In this document: positions 1-11,445 of the stretch, piece after piece
How positions within the stretch are numbered: the first letter of the stretch is position 1
Layout: the number at the start of each line of letters is the position of its first letter
NCBI GenBank assembly: GCA_964019695.1
Contig: OZ026518.1
Coordinates: 108,596,305 to 108,660,304, forward strand
DNA from: Loripinus fragilis
Lineage: Eukaryota > Mollusca > Bivalvia > Lucinida > Lucinidae
Direction: 5' to 3'
Length of the DNA: 64,000 nucleotides
Made by a program: the position numbers and the translations under genes
Notes under the pieces: model-generated
Seen by the model: only the letters and a program-made list of their open reading frames with translations
The model's database searches: none
Told to the model about the DNA's origin: nothing

Positions 1-168
1 CTTGACTCGAGACCGAGGGGCCGCGGGTTCGAGCCTCACCGGCGGCATGGCATTGTGCCCTTAAGCAAGACGCATTAATCTTAGCTTAGTACTGGTTCAA
101 CCCAGGAAGACTTGTCCCTATATAACTGAAAGATTGTTGATGGGACGTAATGAATCAAATCAAACCAG
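1..168 (+). mobile_element. tRNA-derived SINE-A, 5' end cut by the window edge
   Basis: It has a B-box (GGGTTCGAGCCTC, about 26-38) and the conserved body GTACTGGTTCAACCCAGGAA. It ends in the typical tail TTGATGGGACGTAATGAATC followed by an ATCAA-type run. It matches 14007-14200 and 53723-53893. The A-box lies outside the window. It abuts a minus-strand SINE-B copy. Confidence 0.8.
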
Positions 169-393
169 TACTTTAAGCGCATACTTTCGCTAATAACTGA
201 TAACTAATTCGTTTGAATGATTCAGCTGAAGGGAGGAATATGACCGTAGAATTTATTTCATGATCAATCTCCATGAAAGTATGAGACCGGGCTGTTATCA
301 AACTCGGGACACCAGGATCTGCAGTCAGACACGCATCTGTAGCCAGACACGTTACCGACTGCCTACGCGGCCCTGTATTCAGGAATATTTGAA
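169..393 (-). mobile_element. tRNA-derived SINE-B with a duplicated anticodon-arm segment
   Basis: Read on the minus strand it starts with a tRNA-like head GGCCGCGTAGGCAGTCGGTA and runs into a body shared with 60500-60800. The 15-mer ATCTGCAGTCAGACA type sequence occurs twice at an 18-bp period (plus-strand 317-331 and 335-349). The B-box is degraded in this copy. Confidence 0.7.
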
Positions 394-628
394 CCGTGAC
401 ATGTGATTTCCAACAATGTGCCATTTTGACAAGTGTAGACTCAAACGAACCTGTGCAGCCTCCTGTTAAGCTTTGAAACACCAAAATAAGTTCGATCAGT
501 AGCTTAACACTCATATAATAATTAAGCGACAAGCAAAGGCTCCGATCTGTTTGCGCGTATGCGCAGGATGGTCTGAGCCTTTGCTGGTCGCACATACCAT
601 ATTGTTGGAAATCTCATGTCACGGCTCA
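394..628. mobile_element. Hairpin MITE-D
   Basis: Inverted ends: GTGACATGTGATTTCCAACA on the left and TGTTGGAAATCTCATGTCAC on the right. The interior contains GCGCGTATGCGCAGGATGGT. Similar copies lie at 5630-5836 and 21971-22215. Confidence 0.7.
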
Positions 629-1178
629 TTTGTGCCTGCAGCAAATTTTGTGCCAGCAGAAATTTTAGTGCTGGGAGCAAATTTTGTGATGGCAGGAATT
701 TTTGTGCGAGCAGCAAATTTTGTGCTGGCAGCAAATTTTGTGCTAGCAGGATTTTTTGTGCCAGCAGCAAATTTTGTGCTGGCAGCATTTTTTTGCTTGC
801 AGAAATTTTTGTGCCAGCAGCAATTTTGTGCTGGCAGCATTTTCTTTGCTAGCAGAATTTTTGTGCCAGCAGCAAAGTTTGTGCTAGCATGAATTTTGTG
901 TCAGCAGTATTTTTTTTGATGGCAGCATTTTTTTGCTAGAAGAAATTTTTGTGCCAGCAGCAAATTTTGTGCTAGCAGGAATTTTTGTGCCAGCGGCAAT
1001 TTTTGTGCCAGCAGCAAATTTTTTGCTGGCAGCAATTTTTTTGCTATCAGAGATTTTTGTGCCAGCAGCAAATTTTGTGCTAGCAGAAAACTTTTTGCCA
1101 GCAGCAAATTTTGTGCCAGCAGCAATTTTTTTGCTAGCAGAAATTTTTGTGCCAGCAGCAAATTTTGTGCTAACTTGA
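629..1178. repeat. Minisatellite of about 21 bp (CAGCAAATTTTGTGC type)
   Basis: About 26 degenerate units alternate GCAGCAAATTTTGTGC and AGCAGGAATTTTTGTGCC. The period is near a multiple of three, so long repetitive frames stay open on both strands (up to about 127 codons). These are artefacts of periodicity, not genes. Confidence 0.9.
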
Positions 1179-1402
1179 CCGTTTTTTTTTTCTGCTGTAA
1201 AATTGCTGCCAACTTTACCGTTTTTCGCTGCAGCAAAATTGCTGCTAACTTGACCGTTTTTTGCTGCAATAAAATTGCTGCCAACTTTACCGTTTTTTAC
1301 TGTTGCTGCTTACTTGACCGCTTTTTGCTGCAGCAAAATTGCTGCCAACTTTACCGTTTTTCGCTGCAGCAATATCGCTGCTTACTTTACCGACGTTCAT
1401 AC
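1165..1402. repeat. Second minisatellite of about 40 bp next to the first
   Basis: Five to six units have the form TTTACCGTTTTTCGCTGCAG plus CAAAATTGCTGCCAAC. It shares GCTGC and CAGCAAA words with the neighbouring array, so the two probably have a common origin. Confidence 0.8.
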
Positions 1403-1990
1403 AATATAAATGCGTATGCCCTATAGAGCAAAAAGCTTTGAGGCGAGACTGTATAATAGTGGTTTTAGGCGTTTACTTACATTTACTATAATATTTTGAC
1501 GCACAACTGGCTCATTTTACGCGTTACGCATCAACCTTTTTGAATTATAATGGTCCAAAGGTCATTACTCAGAGGTCATGGTACATCTGTAGCCCGTTGC
1601 CATCTACGGTGCCTGGAAAATCGTACGGAAAGTCGTGGACAAATAAATCGTACGGTGCTCAGGCAAATGTAATCTATGCGTTATTAATGCCACCAGGCCT
1701 ACTTTTTAACATCTGAGAGAGGAAATTCTTATTCATTAATAGATGTACGTAAGGAGACACAATTTTCTTGCCGACATGTCACAGTATTTGAGAGTCTCCA
1801 CTGTTGTCGCAGCTAACAATGTCTAGATAACCAGATGGTAAAGTGTCTCCATTTGCAAAGTAGTACATGTAGCCTATAATGGTGGCCATATTTAGGAGAA
1901 ACGTTTTAATGGAAGATATATATGTAAGTAAATCCAGAAAATACAATCGGAATCTGAATTCTCATCTACTTCTCAGCCAGCATTCAATGC
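1403..1990. other. No gene or repeat recognised
   Basis: This is unique-looking AT-rich sequence without a recognisable exon, terminal repeat or tandem structure. Confidence 0.5.
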
Positions 1991-1993
1991 CGG

Positions 1994-2095
1994 GCCACCC
2001 TCGACCCGCTAGCGAAACGCCATTGGATCGGGCCACCATCGTCCCACTAGCAAAGCGCCATTTGTATGGCGTTTCGCTAGCGGGCCGAAGGTGGC
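1994..2095. repeat. Three copies of a 30-bp unit, two direct and one inverted
   Basis: Units lie at 1994-2023 and 2032-2061 (direct) and 2066-2095 (inverted). The core CCCGCTAGCGAAACGCCAT at 2005-2023 is a perfect 19-bp inverted match to 2066-2084, so the segment can form two competing hairpins. Confidence 0.85.
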
Positions 2096-2495
2096 ATGTT
2101 TACAGATGTTTACTGGATTGTGTGTGTTTGTACACGCATAGAAGGCTCTGATGAGCCTGCGTATTAGTCATGTGATAAGTAGAAAAATACTCAAATGGTA
2201 TATTAAACCTACATGTACATGTAAAGAAGGTACATGTAATTATGTCTGGAGAAATTTCCGCAAATGTTTGTTTGGTTTGAGCCCAATCGGAGGGGAGTTT
2301 CTTACGTAAGTTTGGGGTAGGTTATGAGTTCAAGCCCACATCTGGCCACAAAGTTTTGCAGAGACTGTTCTCGCCATAATGCTGATCCAAAAGCTTCTGA
2401 CAAACAGATGTATACACCATATTTTGTCTCTTTGGTCAACCTTTATTTTAGATTTTTATAATAAATTTGTTTCCAGATACGATATATACTGACGT
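2096..2495. other. No gene recognised
   Basis: AT-rich sequence with no exon or repeat structure that I can support. Confidence 0.5.
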
Positions 2496-4341
2496 CAACT
2501 AAAATGAATCAAGACAGTTCACCGACAAGACAGTTTACAGACACACATTTGAAGACAGTTCACCGACAAGTCAGTTCACAGACACACATTTGAAGACAGT
2601 TCACCGACAGAATTAAAGACAGTTCACCGACAGAATTGAAGACAGTTCACCGACAAATTTTATATTGTATTTATAATGAATGTCACATGTTTTACTATCA
2701 TTTGGGATACTATTAAACACATGACTAATATAAAATTATTGGAGTTGAATGATTTCTGTGGCACTTTGATCTTTTTATTAGACATATATATGCCTAATGC
2801 ATATAGAGTGATCATTACATTATCTGTATATACTGGATTGGTCCTAGTTGAAAAGAAAACAACAATAGTTTAGCTTCATGTAACATCAAAAGATCTGCCT
2901 ATTATTTGTTAATCAAGCAAACAAAAATCGCCTTGTTAACCAACAATAATTGCAAAGTCCATGATCCCACTGATGAGGCACAGCAGAAACATAAATGTAC
3001 ATTAGTGGGAAGAAATAGTTCTATCTATCTTCTACACTGAACCGAAATTATAAGTAGCCACCATACAATTTTTGCTCCCGTTCAGAAAGTAAAAATCGCT
3101 CTCACAAAATTTAAATTCTATAAAAAGGTCCAAGGCTTTGTCGAGACTCTGCGAATTATGTCATTTCAAAATGACTGGTAGACCTTGCACAGTCGAGGTC
3201 CGAGTAAAGGTACCATCATTTCAAAAAGTCACACTTTTTAATGTGATATAAACTCTTCATCAGGTACGTTATCCATTTATATTTTAATTAGTTTGAAGAT
3301 GTTTATAACAGCTGTGATATAAGATGAAAAGAATCAACAGTTTTTTTGACAATTGAACACTCCATTTCTCTTCTACGTTAACATGAAGACAGCCACGGTC
3401 AACAACTTAATCAAAGGATTTTTAGCTTAACCATGCAGTTTGCATACTCACTTTGAATTGCTCTGTACGCTTTATTATCTGCGGCATAGCAGTGCAATTT
3501 TCAGGGATTCTTTATTTCGAATTGGCGTCACTGTTCTGCTAAAAAAATCAAAAGAAATCTTAAAAAATGCCATATAAATGACCTATAAAGATTCACGTTA
3601 AAATCAGAGGTGGATACCAAATTGGTAAAAAATATCGTTAGAAAATGGGCTTATCAAGTTGCATGGTGTTTTGTCAAGCATATTAACATAAAATACAATA
3701 CATACAATGATTTTAGTATTTGCAGCTGATTATTTCCGAAAATTTCGGAAAATTCGGAAAATTATCAATTTTTAAAAATTCATAAAAAATCTGTCATAAG
3801 CAAAATGTCAAGTGTTTGGTGTTTTTTCAAGTCGACTAGGTAGATTTGCAATTACCTGTACTTGAATTTGATAAAAACTGCACTCAAAACGCTTATTTTC
3901 TTCAAAAAATTGATTTTTGCATTTTTGAACCCAAAAATCGTGAAGTGATAGAAAACTCTCCCAAAACACCTCTTAACTTTAGTCCATTAAAATGCACATA
4001 TTTGGGCGAAAATTCATTTCAATATCACTAGGGCTTAGTCAGAAAAAAAGAAATTGAAAAGTGGCTACTTAGAACTTCAGTTCAGTGTATACTGGCAGCA
4101 ATTGCCATTGTTCTTTACCAAATGTATCTACTTTTGTTTTTACTTCAAATCACAAAAGATCCATTATTCCTCAAAATTAACAGTTATTTTCCAGCCATAG
4201 GTCAGTTACATATAAAGCACATGTGTCGGTGAACTGTCTTAAAAAGTTTCGGTGAACTGTCTTCAATTCTCTCAGTGACATGTCTTCATAAACGTGTCGG
4301 TGAATTGTCTTGTTGGTGAACTGTCTTGTTCCCAACTAAAA
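2496..4341. mobile_element. TIR element with iterated termini and 9-bp flanking repeat
   Basis: The element body is 2505-4332. It is flanked on both sides by CAACTAAAA (2496-2504 and 4333-4341). The ends are inverted repeats built from iterations of GACAGTTCACCGACA: about six on the left (2511-2660) and four on the right (4222-4330). A 9-bp target duplication suggests a Mutator-like (MULE) non-autonomous element, and subterminal iterations are common there. No transposase is visible. It contains a nested element at 3035-4087. Confidence 0.7.
3035..4087. mobile_element. Nested 1.05-kb TIR element with TA target site
   Basis: The TIRs are CACTGAACCGAAATTATAAG on the left and, inverted, CACTGAACTGAAGTTCTAAG on the right, both running on to TAGCCAC. 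TA lies on each side (3033-3034, 4088-4089). No transposase frame is seen; Tc1/mariner-type mobilisation is inferred from the TA duplication. A diverged inverted relative occupies about 49940-50975. Confidence 0.75.
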
Positions 4342-4516
4342 CGCCTCACTCATAATCACTGTTTTTTTAGCGACGGCATACAAAAATGAACAACAACGTA
4401 CTGCTTATTTGTGTTGAGGCTGGGCGATGTTGGAAAATGACTTTAACTTGGTATGAAGGTGACGCGTTTTCAAATTGTTAGAGGTTGCTAGTTCGATACT
4501 CTCTGTCACCTTGAAG

Positions 4517-5412
4517 TGGTCCAGTAGCCAGTAATAGGGATGTTATAGAGAGTTACATGTATATGCAACGTTCCGATGCGCAGCTTCGGGAATTTCGAGT
4601 GAAGACCATGGGGAGGTAGGTCTGGGTGTCCTACCTACTGCCTACTAGGTGTACCCCATTGGATTTGCGCTTTAAGGGCTTAGAAATGACAATGTAGTGG
4701 GACCTGTTAACCAGTTATGGGGATACTATAGAGTTATATGCAAAGTTCAGGTGCGCAGCCTCGGATAATTCGTAGTTAAGTCCATGGGGAGGTTAGTCTG
4801 GGTGTCCTGCCTACTGCCTACTATTGGTGCCCCCGTTGGGAGTTGGCTTAAAGGGCTTAGAAATGGCGATGTAGTGGGGCCTGGTTGGATGCAGATACTA
4901 TAGAGTTTTATGCAAAGTTCAGGTGCGCATCGTCTGAAATTTCGAGCATACAGGAGGTTGTGAGGAAGGGAGTTAGGCCTGTGTATATCATTCTACGGGG
5001 ATACTTAACATGCTTAAGAGGGCTATATGCACAGTTCAGTCGCGCAGCCTCAATACATGTACATCGCCATTTCTAAGCCCTTAAAGCCCAACCCAGCGGA
5101 GGTACACCTAGTAGGAAGGGCACAAAGGCATATCATCCCATGGGCTTCACTACCTCATGTATGCTCTAAACTCCTTGAACTTTGCATATAACTCGTTACA
5201 GTATATCCATCATATAGCCAAACTACATAGTACATCGCAATTTCTTTAGGCATTCTATGCATCTATGCCCTTAAAGCCCAAGCCAACGGGGGTATACCTA
5301 GTAGGCTTTCGAGGATACGCACCTGAACTTTGCATATAACTCACTAGAGTATCTCCATTACTGGTTACCGGGCCCCACAGCATCGCCATTTTAAGCCCCT
5401 AATAGCCCAACC
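4517..5412. repeat. 180-bp units: three direct then two inverted
   Basis: Direct units start near 4517, 4705 and 4885, sharing TATGCAAAGTTCAGGTGCGC, CATGGGGAGG and AAGGGCTTAGAAATG. From about 5060 to 5410 the same words appear in reverse complement (CATTTCTAAGCCCTTAAAGC). The whole forms a large imperfect foldback. Confidence 0.75.
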
Positions 5413-5629
5413 TGGACACACAGGTGGTTTGATTTTTGTGTTTGATATAAATTTGGAGTGTGCAGCCTGCAAATAAGTTATTCAATACCAAGATTTATTT
5501 GCGTTCAGAATTACCCCCACCCCCATCCCCCACACCTTTAAATGTAATATATATGATTTTCTTCAATTCTACAGTTGCAACGTCTTTTTCTTCCTGTGAT
5601 TGAATAAACAAACACATTAAAATTATCCA

Positions 5630-5836
5630 TGACATGACGAACAACAAAATAAGTGTGCGCCCACCGAAGACTCTGATCAGAAATAGTATCCGCCCAGTCT
5701 GATCAGAGTCTTTGCTGTGCGCTCAGCGAGTAACTAAGGACCTAAATTTTCTTCATGTGAAGACTAGGCTGATTAGATCTGAGTCCTCTCGTAGCGTACG
5801 GCGACATTGTTGGTTTTCTCATGTCGTGGCTCATTA
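5630..5836. mobile_element. Hairpin MITE-D, diverged copy
   Basis: It ends in CATGACATGACGAACAACA and, inverted, TTGTTGGTTTTCTCATGTCG. The interior carries two inverted GACTCTGATCAG words. It is related to 394-628 and 21971-22215. Confidence 0.55.
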
Positions 5837-6257
5837 ATCGAGTTTCACTTTTGATCTGTTTTGTGATTTTTTTAAAAATCAGCCCTGCGACGTTTCGCAT
5901 GCTGTACATATAAAAAACAATTTAACATTATGATACCACCCCAGGGGTTTGGAGAAACGGGGGTGGGGGGGGGGGAATTAACGAAACAAGGAAACAAATG
6001 CTAAATTTGTTTTTAGGGGGACATGGGAATAAAGAAGAATATGGGGAACAGTGGATATAAGAAATTACATGTATGGAGGGTTGTGGGGGTAAAGACGAAC
6101 AATCCAATTTATTTCAGGGGAACAACGACACTGGTTCCATAATAGTCTTAATCAGTTTGCAAAGTAAGCCGACCCGTTCCGTTGACAAAGTGTTTGTCTG
6201 CAGGTCCAGAGATCACAACTCCAAATCTATGGTCATTAATCCCCCGCCGCAAAGCTG

Positions 6258-6680
6258 AGAGTGGATTATAGGAATGCCCTTTGCCTGTCCGTCAGTCCGT
6301 CCGTCCGTCTGTCCGAACGTAGCACTTTCTTTTCCGCTCCATACCGCTTGAAAAAAAGATTTTCATTAACATTCAACTCAGTGAGACGGTGTACTGAAGC
6401 TATGACAGCTAAAGGTCATTGGATTTAGCCTTGAATTTTATGTCCGCTCCATATCACTTGAACACTTTGAAAGATTTGCATTAAACTTTGGTCAAATGTT
6501 CATCTCTAGGAGATGGTGTGCAGAACCTATGGCTCAGTTACAAAGATTCAATGTCAAGGCCACAAATGAAGGTCATGTGATTAATCCTTGAATTTCCTGT
6601 CCGCTCCATTTCTCCTTTACCCAAAAACTTTTCTTTACACTTTGGTCAGATATTGATCATCGTCCCGACATACTTGAAAA
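6258..6680. repeat. Dispersed-repeat-like segment with (GTCC)n tract
   Basis: It contains a short CCGTCCGTCCGTCTGTCCG run (6298-6315). Three loosely similar blocks (TCCGCTCCATA...CACTTTGGTCA...AAGGTCAT) follow at about 90-100 bp intervals. It looks like an old internally repetitive element; the class is unknown. Confidence 0.4.
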
Positions 6681-6772
6681 CTTGTTCACTGGGACGTAAG
6701 TAATCAATTCTAGCAACATGACTTGCGAATCGAAGAGATAAGTTTCAGAATACTGAGGATGTCATGAAAAAT

Positions 6773-7290
6773 AGTAAGTGAGTATGATCAGGAAATACCA
6801 CAATCACAAACTGCAGACAAACCCATGGCACCGCGAGGAAGAGCCACACAACAATCACGAGACACCAGGAAGACAAACCAAGCAAAGCAACCAGCTCTCT
6901 CTTCCCCATCAAGATGATTGCAAAACCAGAATGAACGTGCAACAAAACATAGAACAATTACAGAATCCCACAATGGGAGTAACAATCAACAACGAATCAA
7001 CAACAACAGAACCACCGCCTTAGAACGGACAGCAGCCTAAGCCACCGGGTACCAAATCTTCGCCCTAAATTCTGCTGTTGTTGAAGAACAATAAATAATC
7101 AGCTCGCATGGAAGCCTTCTTACTATTGCACTGTATCATCATAGAGAAACACTTTAATAAAATTAACACACTATGATGAAACAAAGAAAAGGGCTCACGA
7201 CTCACAGATAGTCAGAGAGCTAAAGAAAACCTCAACTTGAGCCACGTTGGGCCCAGCTACAGATACGCATCATGCACCAACCCACCGATT
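6773..7290 (+). mobile_element. Rep-1 element, long copy
   Basis: It starts AGTAAGTGAGTATGATCAGG, contains ACCGCCTTAGAACGGACAGC near 7013, and ends near GCTACAGATA. It matches 25958-26448 and 61311-61838 over most of its length. No conserved coding frame is present across copies. Confidence 0.8.
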
Positions 7291-7384
7291 AAAGCCTGGC
7301 TTTTAAAGTGTGCCCTATAATCCAGAGAGAAAACAACGTAAATCACCATCCCTGACGCATTGAGGGACAATGTTTTACAAAAGG

Positions 7385-10300
7385 CATAATGTAGCAGTCT
7401 ATTCAAAATTTGGATGTAGGATTGAGTTTGATAATTAGTACTCGAGATATTTCTATTTGAGATTTAAGATCTAAATGTATGATTCAGTTTGATATATTCG
7501 AGGTTCGATATAAAAAAATCAAAAGTGGGTTTAAGTTTGATATTCGATATTCGACATTCAAAATTTAAATGTGAGATAGAGTTTGATATTCGATATTCGA
7601 CATTCGATTTGAATGTTGGATTCAGTTTGATATTCGATATTCGACATTCGATTTGAATGTTGGATTCAGTTTGATATTCGATATTCGACATTCGATTTGA
7701 ATGTGAGATTGAGTTTGATATTCGATATTCGACATTCAATTTGATTGTTGGATTTAGTTTGATATTCGATATTCGACATTCGATTTGAATGTTGCATTTA
7801 GTTTGATATTCGATATTCAACATTCGATTTGAATGTTGGATTTAGTTTGATATTCGATATTCGACATTCAAAATTTGAATGTGAGATTGAGTTTGATATT
7901 CGATATTCGACATTCGATTTCAATGTTGGATTTAGTTTGATATTCGATATTCAACATTCGATTTGAATGTTGGATTGAGTTTGATATTCGATATTCGACA
8001 TTCGATTTGAATGTTGGATTTAGTTTGATATTCGATATTCGACATTCGATTTGAATGTTGGATTTAGTTTGATATTCGATATTCGACATTCAAAATTTGA
8101 ATGTGAGATTGAGTTTGATATTCGATATTCTACATTCGATTTGAATGTTGGATTTAGTTTAATATTCGATATTCAACATTCGATTTGAATGTTGGATTGA
8201 GTTTGATATTCGATATTCGACATTCGAATTGAATGTTGGATTTAGTTTGATATTCGATATTCGACATTCAAAATTTGAATGTGAGATTGATTTGATATTC
8301 GATATTCGACATTCGATTTGAATGTTGGATTGAGTTTGATATTCGATATTCAACATTCGATTTGAATGTTGGATTGAGTTTGATATTCGATATTCAACAT
8401 TCGATTTGAATGTTGGATTTAGTTTGATATTCGATATTCGACATTCAAAATTTGAATGTGAGATTGAGTTTGATATTCGATATTCGACATTCGATTTGAA
8501 TGTTGGATTTAGTTTGATATTCGATATTCAACATTCGATTTGAATGTTGGATTGAGTTTGATATTCGATATTCAACATTCGATTTGAATGTTGGATTGAG
8601 TTTGATATTCGATATTCGACATTCAAAATTTGAATGTGAGATTGAGTTTGATATTCGATATTCGACATTCGATTTGAATGTTGGATTTAGTTTGATATTC
8701 GATATTCAACATTCGATTTGAATGTTGGATTGAGTTTGATATTCGATATTCGACATTCAAAATTTGAATGTGAGATTGAGTTTGATATTCGATATTCGAC
8801 ATTCGATTTGAATGTTGGATTTAGTTTGATATTCGATATTCAACATTCGATTTGAATGTTGGATTTAGTTTGATATTCGATATTCGACATTCAAAATTTG
8901 AATGTGAGATTGAGTTTGATATTCGATATTCGACATTCGATTTGAATGTTGGATTTAGTTTGATATTCGATATTCAACATTCGATTTGAATGTTGGATTG
9001 AGTTTGATATTCGATATTCGACATTCAAAATTTGAATGTGAGATTGAGTTTGATATTCGATATTCGACATTCGATTTGAATGTTGGATTTAGTTTGATAT
9101 TCGATATTCAACATTCGATTTGAATGTTGGATTGAGTTTGATATTCGATATTCGACATTCGATTTGAATGTTGGATTTAGTTTGATATTCGATATTCGAC
9201 ATTCAAAATTTGAATGTGAGATTGAGTTTGATATTCGATATTCGACATTCGATTTCAATGTTGGATTTAGTTTGATATTCGATATTCAACATTCGATTTG
9301 AATGTTGGATTGAGTTTGATATTCGATATTCGACATTCGATTTGAATGTTGGATTTAGTTTGATATTCGATATTCGACATTCGATTTGAATGTTGGATTT
9401 AGTTTAATATTCGATATTCAACATTCGATTTGAATGTTGGATTGAGTTTGATATTCGATATTCGACATTCGAATTGAATGTTGGATTAAGTTTGATATTC
9501 GATATTCGACATTCAAAATTTGAATGTGAGATTGAGTTTGATATTCGATATTCGACATTCAATTTGAATGTTGGATTTAGTTTGATATTCGATATTCGAC
9601 ATTCGATTTGAATGTTGGATTTAATTTGATATTCGATATTCGACATTTAAAATTTGAATGTGAGATTGAGTTTGATATTCGATATTCGACATTCGATTTG
9701 AACGTTGGATTTAGTTTGATATTCGATATTCGACATTCGATTTGAATGTTGGATTTAGTTTGATATTCGATATTCGACATTCAATTTGAATGTTGGATTT
9801 AGTTTGATATTCGATATTCGACATTCGATTTGAATGTTGGATTCAGTTTGATTTTCGATATTCGACATTCGATTTGAATGTTGGATTCAGTTTGATATTC
9901 GACATTCGATTTGAATGTTGGATTCAGTTTGATATTCGTTATTCGACATTCGATTTGAATGTTGGATTTAGTTTGATATTCGATATTCGACATTCAAAAT
10001 TTGAATGTGAGATTGAGTTTGATATTCGATATTCGACATTCGATTTGAATGTTGGATTAAGTTTGATATTCGATATTCGACATTCAATTTGAATGTTGGA
10101 TTTAGTTTGATATTCGATATTCGACATTCAAAATTTGATTGTGAGATTGAGTTTGATATTCGATATTGGACATTCGATTTGAATGTTGGATTAAGTTTGA
10201 TATTCGAAATTCGACATTCGATTTGAATGTTGGATTTAGTTTGATATTCGATATTCGACATTCAAAATTTGAATGTGAGATTGAGTTTGATATTCGATAT

Positions 10301-11445
10301 TCAACATTCGATTTGAATGTTGGATTCAGTTTGATATTCGATATTCGACATTCGATTTGAATGTTGGATTTAGTTTGATATTCGATATTCGACATTCGAT
10401 TCGAATGTTGGATTTAGTTTGATATTCGATATTCGACATTCACAATTTGAATGTGAGATTGAGTTTGATATTCGATATTCGACATTCGATTTGAATGTTG
10501 GATTTAGTTTGATATTCGATATTCGACATTCGATTTGAATGTTGGATTCAGTTTGATATTCGATATTCGACATTCAAAATTTGAATGTGAGATTGAGTTT
10601 GATATTCGATATTCGACATTCGATTTGAATGTTGGATTTAGTTTGATATTCGATATTCAACATTCGATTTGAATGTTGGATTCAGTTTGATATTCGATAT
10701 TCGACATTTGATTTGAATGTTGGATTCAGTTTGATATTCGATATTCAACATTCGATTTGAATGTTGGATTCAGTTTGATATTCGATATTCGACATTCAAA
10801 ATTTGAATGTGAGATTGAGTTTGATATTCGATATTCGACATTCGATTTGAATGTTGGATTTAGTTTGATATTCGATATTCGACATTCAATTTGAATGTTG
10901 GATTTAGTTTGATATTTGATATTCGACATTCAAAATTTGAATGTGAGATTGAGTTTGATATTCGATATTCGACATTCGATTTGAATGTTGGATTTAGTTT
11001 GATATTCGATATTCGACATTCGATTCGAATGTTGGATTCAGTTTGATATTCGATATTCGACATTCGATTTGAATGTTGGATTCAGTTTGATATTCGATAT
11101 TCGACATTCGATTTGAATGTTGGATTCAGTTTGATATTCGATATTCGACATTCAAAATTTGAATGTGAGATTGAGTTTGATATTCGATATTCGACATTCG
11201 ATTTGAATGTTGGATTTAGTTTGATGTTCGATATTCGACATTCGATTTGAATGTTGGATTTAGTTTGATATTCGATATTCGACATTTAAAATTTGAATGT
11301 GAGATTCAGTTTAATATTCGATATTCGACATTCGATTTGAATGTTGGATTTAGTTTGATATTTGATATTCGACATTCGATTTGAATGTTGGATTTAGTTT
11401 GATATTCGATATTCGACATTCGATTTGAATGTTGAATGTTGAATA
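7385..11445. repeat. Satellite array of 44- and 46-bp monomers
   Basis: About 90 monomers fill 4.05 kb. Type A (44 bp) contains TTTAGTTTGATATTCGATAT then TCGACATTCGATTTGAATGT and TGGA. Type B (46 bp) has CATTCAAAATTTGAATGTGA instead. B recurs every 134 bp (A-A-B) or 178 bp (A-A-A-B), a higher-order pattern. Monomer length is not a multiple of three, so open frames of about 67 codons recur every 134 bp; these are not genes. The array ends in unordered GAATGTTGAATGTTGAATAT. Confidence 0.97.

Noticed and set aside
522..1284. Repetitive hydrophobic frames on both strands
   Set aside because: They result from a minisatellite with a period divisible by three.
7464..11285. Many open frames encoding ISNIKLNPTFKSNVEYR-like repeats
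   Set aside because: They are translations of the 44/46-bp satellite. Lengths reflect the 134-bp period and the frame is not maintained.
7385..11445. CRISPR-like regular repeats
   Set aside because: There are no unique spacers between repeats, the context is eukaryotic and no cas genes exist. It is a satellite.
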